A stretch of 64,000 bases of DNA from Dolichospermum sp. DET69 (GTDB lineage Bacteria > Cyanobacteriota > Cyanobacteriia > Cyanobacteriales > Nostocaceae), in contig CP070233.1 of the NCBI GenBank assembly GCA_017355425.1, positions 5,389,272 through 5,453,271 of the forward strand, in the 5' to 3' direction. Both the position numbers and the translations under genes were made by a program. Below the pieces are notes generated by a model. It ran no database searches and was not told the origin of the DNA. It was given only the letters and a program-made list of their open reading frames with translations. Below, piece by piece: positions 46,994 to 56,526 of this stretch (position 1 is its first letter; each line of letters begins with the position of its first letter).

Positions 46994-47449
46994 TTAAGAA
47001 CTGGATTTTTTTAACTTTTGTTTTTTCCGGCGTTTCTCTGTGGTGGCTACACCATGTTCTACTGGATAACCGACTACAGGAATTACCTGATATTTTCTGT
47101 CTTCTTCTAAATTTTTCAGTTCTGTGTAATCAACCCAGTCAATACAATTAACGGGGCAGGTATCTATTGCTTCTTGAATTATTTCTTCTGTGTCTGCATC
47201 TTGACGAATAACACGCGATCGCCCATAATCTTCTTCAATAAAAAAAGTATTTCGGGCTACATGGGCGCAATGTTTACAGCCAATACAGGTAATTTCATCA
47301 ACATAAACGCCTTTTTGCCGCACCAGTCCGCCTAATTCCGGTTCTAACCCAGAACGTTCGGGGACATCTCGGAAAAAACTCCCTAGTTCTGGTTCTAACC
47401 CAGAACGGTGATATTCCTCTTCCTTTGGCGACTGCGGCAAATTAGACAT
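46994..47449 (-). CDS. 4Fe-4S ferredoxin of the ycf35 operon
   Basis: A 151-aa ferredoxin. The cluster ligands are CIGCKHC (about residues 57-63) and the distal CPVNC (about 99-103), one [4Fe-4S] site. The start ATG overlaps the ycf35 stop by one base (TAATG), so translation is probably coupled. The N-terminal ~45 residues contain a near-exact duplication, RSGLEPELG twice, encoded by repeated GGTTCTAACCCAGAACG DNA, which looks like a small in-frame repeat insertion. The C-terminus is a basic tail (KRRKKQKLKK). Confidence 0.88.
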   Translation of the reverse strand: MSNLPQSPKEEEYHRSGLEPELGSFFRDVPERSGLEPELGGLVRQKGVYVDEITCIGCKHCAHVARNTFFIEEDYGRSRVIRQDADTEEIIQEAIDTCPVNCIDWVDYTELKNLEEDRKYQVIPVVGYPVEHGVATTEKRRKKQKLKKSSS

Positions 47450-47835
47450 TATGCACTCCAGCGTTGTACTACTAGACGAATAGAACCATCTTGATTTTGT
47501 TGTTGTTCGGCTACTTGGAAGCCAACTTTAGTAGTTTCTTTGACTACTGTTTGATAAGCATAACGTTGAGTTACTTGACGGACAAATCCATCTACAGATA
47601 GATTTTGTTGCCAATATTGTAAATCTGTAACTAATTCATATTCTTGACCATTCCATCTAAACCCGATATCATACCCATTTTGCTGCTCAATTGTGACTTC
47701 AGCAGCATGAGTTTGACCACGATAACCGCGCACCTCACGAGGTCCAGGTTTCCAGTCTATTCCCAAGTCGGAAAGGGCATCTTTCAAGGATTCCAGATTA
47801 CGGATTTGTGTCTTAATTTGGCTAAAGTGTGACAT
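47449..47835 (-). CDS. ycf35: Ycf35/DUF1257 protein
   Basis: A 128-aa protein of the DUF1257 family, conserved in cyanobacteria and red algal plastids. Typical segments: MSHFSQIKTQIRNLESLKDAL, GYRGQTHAAEV, then DIGFRWNGQEYELVTDLQYW and RVVQRW-like end. Function is unknown. It sits between DUF2997 and the ferredoxin gene on one strand, a conserved cyanobacterial trio. Confidence 0.93.
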   Translation of the reverse strand: MSHFSQIKTQIRNLESLKDALSDLGIDWKPGPREVRGYRGQTHAAEVTIEQQNGYDIGFRWNGQEYELVTDLQYWQQNLSVDGFVRQVTQRYAYQTVVKETTKVGFQVAEQQQNQDGSIRLVVQRWSA

Positions 47836-47874
47836 AGTGGTTTGTAATCAATGAACATTAACTAGTTGGAAAAC

Positions 47875-48084
47875 TTACCATTCGCTGTGGGCGGTTTGTG
47901 TATTCGCTATATTCGTTTGTTGCGGGTTAGTGGCGAAAAAATCTGAGGTTGGTTCATGACTCAACACTCTTCCTAGCTGGGCTTCTATGGCTGCTGTCAC
48001 TTCAGAACAAGATGCACCGATAATACCGGTGACTTTTTCTTGGACTCGACCATCTGGATAAATGATGAATTCTAATGTTTCCAT
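47875..48084 (-). CDS. DUF2997 protein
   Basis: About 69 aa from the internal ATG at 48084 (METLEFIIYPDGRVQEKVTG), which matches the usual family start; an ATG five codons earlier exists. Beta-rich N-terminus and a short helix with C (GASCSEVTAAIE). DUF2997 proteins regularly precede ycf35 and a ferredoxin, as here. Function unknown. Confidence 0.85.
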   Translation of the reverse strand: METLEFIIYPDGRVQEKVTGIIGASCSEVTAAIEAQLGRVLSHEPTSDFFATNPQQTNIANTQTAHSEW

Positions 48085-48099
48085 AGTCAAAAAAGCCAA

Positions 48100-48589
48100 C
48101 CTAGATAGTGTGTTTGAACTTTGCTGTTTTACCAGACTTGCTCAAAATTTAGGGGGTAGGAACTTAGATACAAACTTGCCACTTGTTTCATACTGTTCCA
48201 CACTTAGGCATATATATTTCATAATTTTTACAAAATTTATTATTTACCTTAGTACTCACATCTATACAATTAGAATTTTCTCTTAACCTGATCAAATAGT
48301 CAAGGTGAAGACCAAAAATTATCAAGAATATGATTAAATAAAGCTTGTATACAAAATCCCTAGATAGGAATAAAGATCAAAAAAATCTTAAATCTATCAA
48401 AAAATCTTATCAATATCATTGACTTGAACCAAGTAATTGATTTTATACTGGTGATCAAGTATAATTTTTACTAGTGCCGCATCATGAATGTTGACAACTA
48501 TAACAGGAGTCAGGATTCAGGAAGAAGGAGTGAAAGTCTCCTGCTATATGTCTTGTTGGAAAAATTCATTATATATTATATGAGATTAT
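48100..48589. other. Divergent intergenic region
   Basis: About 490 bp, AT-rich, between the DUF2997 gene and the amidase gene, which diverge. No RNA gene or repeat array was recognised. Confidence 0.5.
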
Positions 48590-49494
<905 letters not shown>

Positions 49495-50160
49495 TCATTT
49501 AAAGTCTTTTTGTTTTTGTAGTTTATCAATTAGAATATGTACTTTTGTTGATGGTTTTTGACATCCATCAATATTAGGATGCTTTTGTTCTAATTTAATC
49601 GCATTATTTATTGCTGTCTCCTGGTCAGGTCTAAGTTTTTCATATAGTAATTTATCGCTTTTATCATAATTTTCTCCTTGGTTGAGAATACCCGCTTTTC
49701 TCATTTCTGCTTCTAATTTTGGACATAGTTCTTTGTAATTGGTGAATGGACTAGTAGTATAACAATAATGTAGTAAAAACCAAAATTCAAAACAGGGTAT
49801 TGATGTTATGGGTTCAAAATTATATTCTTTTGCAGTGCTGAGAGCTTTTTTATATTTCTCTGGTTTATTATCATCATCAAATATACAAAATACGTCATCA
49901 TATTTTGGTTCACCTCCCCTGTTACTTTCCCGTTGTTTTTCTTGATATAATTTATAAGCTGTATTTACAATCACTAAAGGATCTCCACCAGAAGCAGAAA
50001 CAACTTTTATTTTAATTGCGGTCAGTTTTAGTTCTCTTATGAGAGAATTAAAATAGTTATATTCTGTTTCTTCACCTTCAACTACAATTAAAAAGGAACT
50101 TCTAGATTTTTTATTCCCGAAATTTCGTCTTAAATTATTGGCAGATTTTCCCTGTGACAT
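49495..50160 (-). CDS. RloB-like protein
   Basis: A 221-aa RloB family protein. The TOPRIM-like acidic sites are visible: VVEGEETEYNYFNSL (E in the first strand, about residues 26-40) and DDVFCIFDDDNKPEKY (DxD, about 88-103), then SIPCFEFWFLLHY and a basic C-terminus. It starts five bases after the ATPase gene's stop. ATPase-RloB pairs resemble RloA/RloB of restriction loci and the AbiL abortive-infection pair; activity here is inferred from family only. Confidence 0.87.
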   Translation of the reverse strand: MSQGKSANNLRRNFGNKKSRSSFLIVVEGEETEYNYFNSLIRELKLTAIKIKVVSASGGDPLVIVNTAYKLYQEKQRESNRGGEPKYDDVFCIFDDDNKPEKYKKALSTAKEYNFEPITSIPCFEFWFLLHYCYTTSPFTNYKELCPKLEAEMRKAGILNQGENYDKSDKLLYEKLRPDQETAINNAIKLEQKHPNIDGCQKPSTKVHILIDKLQKQKDFK

Positions 50161-50165
50161 ATTTT

Positions 50166-51470
50166 TTAGATCCTTAACCCATTAATAAAAGGAATAGCAC
50201 CATAACGACCTAGTAAATAACCTTTTTGTAAAGATTCATTTTCACGAGGTCGAAAATCAAGCAATGAATATAATTTGGTCATGCTGTTATCTTTTTCAGT
50301 AAACCATACTTGGTCAGGTCTGAATATGTCACCATCTAAAAGTGTAGTGTCATGAGTTGTAAATATTAATTGAGCATTGTTTTTATTAATTTCTGGGTTA
50401 TTAAACATTTTTATTAATGCTTTAGAAAGAACTGGGTGTAAACTTCTATCTAATTCATCTACTATTAATACTTCTCCTTTTTCCAATACATCTAACCAAG
50501 GTCCAGATATATCAAACAAACGTTGTGTACCATCAGATTCTTCATCCATAGTCAGTTCATCTATTTCATTGTCCGAATCATTCATCTTGTGAATAGTTAC
50601 TATTCGCATTGCTTTCGGTTCGTCTATATGATTTTCTATAGCTTGGTTGTCAATTTCTTGGTTTATTAAACTCTTTATGAGTTGTCTAACTTCTTCAGGG
50701 ATATTAATCAATTCAGTTCTTATATTTGAAATACCAATATCAGCTTCGTTTAATAATTTAACAACTTGTTCCCGAAAAGTATGATCTTCATTACATTTTT
50801 CAAAAGTAAATGTCTTTGAATTTACATCAATAGTAAGCATATTTATGTTATCTCGAAAATATTCAAATATTTCGGTTAATTGTGGATGAGTATTTTGTGC
50901 AGCATGAGATAGAAATAAAGAATTATAACGAACAAGTTTTTGAATAGGCTTTTTTGGACTTTTTAATCCTTTACCAAAAGACCATTTGTAACCTTTATGT
51001 GCTTGAAATTCTGGATTATCTGGTAGATATTCACGAGAAAACCAGTTTTGTTGAATTTCATTTGGATATGCAATTAACCATTCTTCATATATTCTTTCTT
51101 TATCAGCGGAGATTCCATACTCATAACGTATACCTTTATGAATGAAAATTATCTCAAAGCTACTAGGCTTTTTTGCTGTTTCACTATTTAGTATAAATGG
51201 CTCAATACCAAATTTATCACCAGTTTGCATTCTACTAGCTGAGTTAATAACAAGACTTCTAAGCTTTTGCATAGCTTTGAGGAAATTACTTTTTCCTGAA
51301 GCATTTGGTCCATAAATTACACTACTTGTAACTAAGCGCAAATCGCTACTATTGGGCATAGGAAAAGTATTACTGTCCATTAGCATGGTTTCCTCTTCAG
51401 CAGCTACCATACTTAATGTTTGCTTTTCTTGGATTGAACGATAATTTTCTACGCTGAATTCTACAAGCAT
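50166..51470 (-). CDS. ABC-type ATPase, RloA-like
   Basis: A 434-aa ATPase of the AAA_15/AAA_21 type. The N-terminus is EFSVENYRSIQEKQTLSMVA; Walker A is IYGPNASGKSNFLKAMQKL (K about 61); the signature region TMDEESDGTQRLFDIS and Walker B EVLIVDELDRSLHPVL follow, with a D-loop and TTHDTTLLD (switch His). The long middle is a helical arm. It forms an operon with rloB and, as the ATPase half of a two-gene abortive-infection or restriction module, probably drives the TOPRIM partner. Confidence 0.87.
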   Translation of the reverse strand: MLVEFSVENYRSIQEKQTLSMVAAEEETMLMDSNTFPMPNSSDLRLVTSSVIYGPNASGKSNFLKAMQKLRSLVINSASRMQTGDKFGIEPFILNSETAKKPSSFEIIFIHKGIRYEYGISADKERIYEEWLIAYPNEIQQNWFSREYLPDNPEFQAHKGYKWSFGKGLKSPKKPIQKLVRYNSLFLSHAAQNTHPQLTEIFEYFRDNINMLTIDVNSKTFTFEKCNEDHTFREQVVKLLNEADIGISNIRTELINIPEEVRQLIKSLINQEIDNQAIENHIDEPKAMRIVTIHKMNDSDNEIDELTMDEESDGTQRLFDISGPWLDVLEKGEVLIVDELDRSLHPVLSKALIKMFNNPEINKNNAQLIFTTHDTTLLDGDIFRPDQVWFTEKDNSMTKLYSLLDFRPRENESLQKGYLLGRYGAIPFINGLRI

Positions 51471-51668
51471 GACTTTACTCTTGGTTGGTTATCTGTATAT
51501 AACCCACAAATTATTATCAATAGCAAAAATTATACTTGTTTTACTTGCCAATTGTCTAGTTGATAGCAACTTTTATTTGTGGGGTTACTCAAGCATACAT
51601 AAATAATGAACAAATAGCTCTAGTTATCAAACTAAAGCTATTATCAATGTGTGGAAATTCAGCCAATC

Positions 51669-53342
51669 CTACTTAATAAAACTGTAAATGTGCTGTGTCT
51701 GTAAATTATCTTGTAAAGAAGAAGGTAAGACACTATCAGAAAAAGTTTGCCTGTCTAACTGTACCTGCAAATTACTCAGCGGATCACTACCTGTTGCAAT
51801 CAGAAATTCCATTTTCTGAATATATGGTAAAGTTGCTATTTCATCTAAAATCTGGCAGACTGCTTGTAGGTAAGGATGACCCTTCTGTTGATACCAATTG
51901 GGTTCAGCAATATTAGCTTGGTCAAAACCTAGATGCACAGTTAAAGAGGGTTGATCAAATAAAGCGATGCCCAAGGGACGGGCTTCTTCCTGTAACAATA
52001 AATGCTGGTTTTTCGATAACTGCCGTAATTTTTCTAACCGTTCATAGCGTTCAGTCACGGATTCTAGTTCATCTTGCCAATGTATTGCTACTGTGACTAG
52101 ATAAGTTTGTAACAGCATATGCCCCAATTTTTTGGCCTTAGTAGCGAGGTAATAGGAATTGAAATCATTGGACTCAATTAAGAGGGGAACACGATCTACA
52201 ACGTCTAAGCCATAACCTTTAACACCAGCAATTTTCCGGGGATTATTGGTAATGAGACGAATTTTTTTGATGCCCAAATCCATGAGAATTTGCGCCCCCA
52301 TGCCATAATCACGCAAATCAGCCGGAAACCCTAAACGCTCATTTGCTTCCACTGTATCCAAGCCCATATCTTGTAAAGAGTAGGCTTTCAACTTGTTAAC
52401 TAAGCCTATGCCTCGTCCTTCTTGACGCAGGTAAACAACGACACCTTGACCTGCATTCTCAATCATTTTCAATGCGGCTTGTAACTGCATCCGACAATCA
52501 CAGCGCAAAGAACCCAAAGCATCACCGGTTAAACATTCCGAGTGCATTCGCACCATCACAGCATCGTCTTGGAAATTTGCCGGATCTCCCTTGACAATGG
52601 CGACGTGTTCTGTATTATCTAGGGTGTGACGGTAGCCGTAAATATCAAATTGACCGAATTCGCTAGGTAGCTTAGTAACGATTTCTCGGTATATCAAGCG
52701 ATCATTTTGGAGACGATAACTGATTAAATCGGCAATGCTAATAATTTTTAGGTGATGATTTTTAGCATATTCCACTAATTGATGTAACCGCGCCATTGAA
52801 CCATCAGGGTTTTGAATTTCGCAAATTACCCCGGCTGGATACAGTCCTGCTAGTCTGGATAGGTCAACTGCGGCTTCTGTATGTCCTGCCCGTTTGAGTA
52901 CGCCTCCAGCCCTAGCCCGCAGGGGGAAAATATGACCCGGACGGCGTAATTCTTCTGGTTGTGTGGCTGGGTTGAGGGTGACTTGGATAGTGCGGGCGCG
53001 GTCTTCGGCGGAAATGCCGGTGCTAACGCCTAAATGGGGACCAGCATCAATACTAACAGTGAAGGCGGTTTGGTTAGTATCTGTGAGTTTGCTGACCATT
53101 AATGGTAAGTCTAGTTCATCCAAGCGATCGCCTGTCATTGCCAGACAAATTAACCCTCTGGCTTCCACAGCCATGAAATTAATCATATCAGGGGTAGCAA
53201 ATTGGGCGGCGCAAATTAAATCGCCTTCATTTTCTCGATTTTCGTCATCTACTACGACGATGACACGACCAGCTTTGAGATCGGACAAAGCGGCATCAAT
53301 AGAGTCAAATTTAAAGGTTTGGGTGGTCTTAGGCTGTGACAC
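51669..53342 (-). CDS. ribBA: Bifunctional DHBP synthase / GTP cyclohydrolase II
   Basis: A 557-aa riboflavin enzyme. RibB half: VVVDDENRENEGDLICAAQ, then GHIFPLRARAGGVLKRAGHT; it makes dihydroxybutanone phosphate from ribulose 5-phosphate. RibA half: RMHSECLTGDALGSLRCDCR with the three zinc Cys and RQEGRGIGLVNK, opening GTP. The last ~150 residues (after ATKAKKLGHML) are a C-terminal extension common in cyanobacterial RibBA. Standalone gene; no FMN riboswitch was recognised upstream. Confidence 0.95.
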   Translation of the reverse strand: MSQPKTTQTFKFDSIDAALSDLKAGRVIVVVDDENRENEGDLICAAQFATPDMINFMAVEARGLICLAMTGDRLDELDLPLMVSKLTDTNQTAFTVSIDAGPHLGVSTGISAEDRARTIQVTLNPATQPEELRRPGHIFPLRARAGGVLKRAGHTEAAVDLSRLAGLYPAGVICEIQNPDGSMARLHQLVEYAKNHHLKIISIADLISYRLQNDRLIYREIVTKLPSEFGQFDIYGYRHTLDNTEHVAIVKGDPANFQDDAVMVRMHSECLTGDALGSLRCDCRMQLQAALKMIENAGQGVVVYLRQEGRGIGLVNKLKAYSLQDMGLDTVEANERLGFPADLRDYGMGAQILMDLGIKKIRLITNNPRKIAGVKGYGLDVVDRVPLLIESNDFNSYYLATKAKKLGHMLLQTYLVTVAIHWQDELESVTERYERLEKLRQLSKNQHLLLQEEARPLGIALFDQPSLTVHLGFDQANIAEPNWYQQKGHPYLQAVCQILDEIATLPYIQKMEFLIATGSDPLSNLQVQLDRQTFSDSVLPSSLQDNLQTQHIYSFIK

Positions 53343-53859
53343 AGAAAATTTCCAACTATAAACGTAAAGTTTTTTAACAATTTCTTATTTTAAATTGTAG
53401 CTTGTTTGTCGGAATTAGAGCTTTTGGGAGATAACAAAACTGTTACTTAACATCAATATGGTTCATATATACTATAAGTAATTTAGAATACTATATACAT
53501 AGAGTATGCAGCTATAGACATAAGTAAATTGTGAGTACAGCACGGCACAAATAAACCAACTATTTAGATAGCCAATCGTCCCATCTCAAATCTCTAACGG
53601 CTTTCTATCTAATTTTTACCAAGGGATAACTAAAGGTAGAGAAATCTCCATCCAATGGTAGACAGTGTATCGGGCATTTTCTATAAGAATTCAATATGAC
53701 GGTATGACGGTCAAAAACCCCAATCTGAATATTCAATCAAAACTCGACGAAGTAGAGACAAAAACTTCGCCATGAATTGGTTTTAAGGTTTTGATATTTC
53801 CTCTAAACCTGAGATTTCAATGTTGCACCATAAAAACAACGCAAGAACCGAAAATTGTT
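53343..53859. other. Divergent intergenic region
   Basis: About 517 bp between ribBA and the GMC gene. AT-rich; no RNA gene, array or operator recognised. It should hold both promoters. Confidence 0.5.
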
Positions 53860-56418
53860 ATGACCTTGTACAAACTGGTTGATTCAGGACAACCTTTGCT
53901 ACCACCACCTGACGTGCAGAGAACTACATTTTCAATAGATGCAGTTGCTCGGTTCGTTTGCAATACGTGGGATGAAATTCTGGCAGCACAAGCTGGTGGT
54001 CAATTTGATGCGATTGTCATTGGCTCAGGTATGTATGGTGCATACACCGCTACCAAGCTATTCGAGTTTGGTCGCCGGATGAAAACAAAAGAAGAGCAGG
54101 AGCAGGCTCCACGAGTTTTAGTTTTAGAGTCTGGTCCATTCCTGATTAGTGAACATATTCAAAACCTTACCAATGTAGGTAATGTCGGTCAGTTTGTTGA
54201 AGAAGTCTTGTTTGAGCCAGGGCAAGTAAGCGGTACACCTTTTGAGAAGTTTGTTAAACATCACCGATGTGTCGGTGGCAAATCTCTCTTCTGGGGAGGC
54301 TGGACACCACGTCTAGTCGATACCGATGTTGAGAAAGTCGATGCAGATGGAGCTAAACTTTGGCCCGACGATGTTCGAGAGTATCTATTTCGCCAACCTC
54401 AACCAGATGGGTCTGTGTTTGATGGGTATGAATTTATTGAGAGAGAAATCGGTGCCGTTTCCGTTCAAGACTTTATCAATGGCTCTTTATATGAAGCTTT
54501 GAAAACTCTTGCTCAAGACGTTGTAGCCAATAACCGTGTTGCCTCTCTTAATGCAGTCCTGCCACCGCCAATTGCTGTGCAGGGTGATTCACCAGTCTCA
54601 GGCTTGTTCAGTATGGATAAGTTCAGCAGCTTGCCTTTGCTGCTTGATTCTATCCGCGAAGCCAAAGGTAAACCAGATACCGAAAGTAAGCTATTCCTGG
54701 TTCCTTACGCTGAGGTTCTCAAACTAGAAACAGTTAAGGGTGTTGTCACCCAAGTTGTGATTGCTTTAATCGATCCGTCCGCACCGAAGGATAAGAGCAA
54801 AGCTCGTGTTGTGAGGTTGAATCTCAAGTCCAGTGCTATGGTAATCATCGCTGGCAATACCATCAACTCCACACGTCTAGCTTTAAATTCCTTCCCTCAT
54901 CCTTCTCAGTTAGCACCTAATGGAGAATTAATGGGACGAAACCTCATGTCCCACGTTCGCGGTAACTTTGTCTGGAAAGTCACCCGAAATGCCCTAGGAA
55001 TCTCAGCAACCGATACCACTTTGAGAACTGCTGCGTTACATATTCAAGGTTCAACTCAGACATCACAAGAACCAGGGCAATTCCATTTTCAATTTTATGC
55101 CGCTCCCAATGTGAATACAGGATTCTTCCTCGGTGCTGCTAACAATCCAGAAGAGTTTCTGTACCGGATGATACCTAATTTGGATGATGTACAATCCATT
55201 CTCGACTCCCAGAAAGGTCTGGGGGACAGAGTTGTGATCGGCATTCGCACCACGGGAGAAACTTTTGGCGACAGAACCAGCCCCATTGGTAGCAACAACA
55301 ACGTCAGTTGGATGAATGTTAGTCCTTTCGCTAATGATGTGTACTTTGAGAACGGTCAGCCCCTGCGGATACCTAAAGCTTTTGTGAACCTAGTTGAAAC
55401 CCCTGCCGACAGACAAGTTCGAGACGCTCAGTCCGAGGCAGCTTTTGCCTTCATAGAGGCGTTGGCGAATCAACCAAAAGGCGGTGCAAGGAGTAAGGAT
55501 GATAACGGACCGATTTATTTCTTCAGTGGAAACGAAGATGCACCTGGAACTACTTTTCATGAATCTGGTACTCTCTGGATGGGAACTGATTACACCAAAT
55601 CTGTCACAGATACTAATGGGCGTTTCCACCATGTCTCCAATGCCTACTGCGTAGATCAGTCAATTTTCCCCACTGCTGGTTCTGCCAATCCCGTACCCAC
55701 AGGATTAACCTTATCCCGTAAAATTGCTCGTTCAATTATTGAACGCTATACCTCAGAGGATATTAGTGACGAACCAGGCTTTCAAACTCTTTATAGCGGC
55801 AACTTCAAAGCAGATGGCTGGGAAATTGCGGCATCAGGTAGCCAAAACTTCTTTGATGTTTTAGGTCAGAATCCTCCAGTGCTGGGTACTGGTGTTGATA
55901 ATCAGAACGTCGGACTTGGTGTTATCTGGTTTAAAAGTAAAAAATTCAAGAATTTCATCTTGAAGTTGCAGTGGAAAGCCTTTGACATCGAAGCCAATTC
56001 TGGGATCTTTTTGAGAATGCCAGAACCAACTGCTCTAAATGATAGTTTCTATAACTCCAGCATCGAAATTCAAATTGATGAGCGGGGTTATGACTATCCC
56101 CATAATATCTATGGTAGCCCATTACACAAGACGGGTGCAGTATACGAGGTTTTCCCTGCCCAACGATGGGCAGCCAAGGTATTAAGTCCTCGCAACTCAG
56201 GTAATTCTGGCTACTGGAATAGCTATGAAATCACAGTGCAGAATAATAATATTGAGGTCAAACTCAATGGTCAATTAGTTAGTCAAGGAACACTTTCAGA
56301 CCTGTTGCCGTTCGATGCCCCCAATGATGGCAAGAAAAAACGTTCTGAGGGTTTTATTGGTTTGCAGTGCCATACGGAAGTAGTACAGTTTCGTAATATT
56401 CGCATCAAGGAACTGTAA
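53860..56418 (+). CDS. GMC-type FAD oxidoreductase fused to DUF1080
   Basis: About 852 aa from the ATG at 53860; the frame is open 23 codons further up, but the segment before is unlike the family and the MTLYKLVDSG start fits. The FAD-binding site is FDAIVIGSGMYGAYTATKL; the second GMC part has HESGTLWMGTD and the C-terminal NPVPTGLTLSRKIARSI. From about residue 650 (gene numbering) a DUF1080-type beta-sandwich (FKADGWEIAASG, GLGVIWFKSKKFKNF, SYEITVQNNNIEVKLNGQLV) follows, a fold related to sugar-binding hydrolases. Such oxidases may make hydrogen peroxide from alcohols or sugars. The DyP peroxidase gene follows by 108 bp, so a coupled oxidase-peroxidase pair is inferred. Confidence 0.82.
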   Translation: MTLYKLVDSGQPLLPPPDVQRTTFSIDAVARFVCNTWDEILAAQAGGQFDAIVIGSGMYGAYTATKLFEFGRRMKTKEEQEQAPRVLVLESGPFLISEHIQNLTNVGNVGQFVEEVLFEPGQVSGTPFEKFVKHHRCVGGKSLFWGGWTPRLVDTDVEKVDADGAKLWPDDVREYLFRQPQPDGSVFDGYEFIEREIGAVSVQDFINGSLYEALKTLAQDVVANNRVASLNAVLPPPIAVQGDSPVSGLFSMDKFSSLPLLLDSIREAKGKPDTESKLFLVPYAEVLKLETVKGVVTQVVIALIDPSAPKDKSKARVVRLNLKSSAMVIIAGNTINSTRLALNSFPHPSQLAPNGELMGRNLMSHVRGNFVWKVTRNALGISATDTTLRTAALHIQGSTQTSQEPGQFHFQFYAAPNVNTGFFLGAANNPEEFLYRMIPNLDDVQSILDSQKGLGDRVVIGIRTTGETFGDRTSPIGSNNNVSWMNVSPFANDVYFENGQPLRIPKAFVNLVETPADRQVRDAQSEAAFAFIEALANQPKGGARSKDDNGPIYFFSGNEDAPGTTFHESGTLWMGTDYTKSVTDTNGRFHHVSNAYCVDQSIFPTAGSANPVPTGLTLSRKIARSIIERYTSEDISDEPGFQTLYSGNFKADGWEIAASGSQNFFDVLGQNPPVLGTGVDNQNVGLGVIWFKSKKFKNFILKLQWKAFDIEANSGIFLRMPEPTALNDSFYNSSIEIQIDERGYDYPHNIYGSPLHKTGAVYEVFPAQRWAAKVLSPRNSGNSGYWNSYEITVQNNNIEVKLNGQLVSQGTLSDLLPFDAPNDGKKKRSEGFIGLQCHTEVVQFRNIRIKEL

Positions 56419-56526
56419 AGCCGCAATCAGGTTATTTATGTAAGAAATTATAATTTAAATCGCTTCTTACATAAGTAATTTCTTTAATCATTTCCGAAAG
56501 AATTTTAGTAGTTTAAGGAGTCATCA

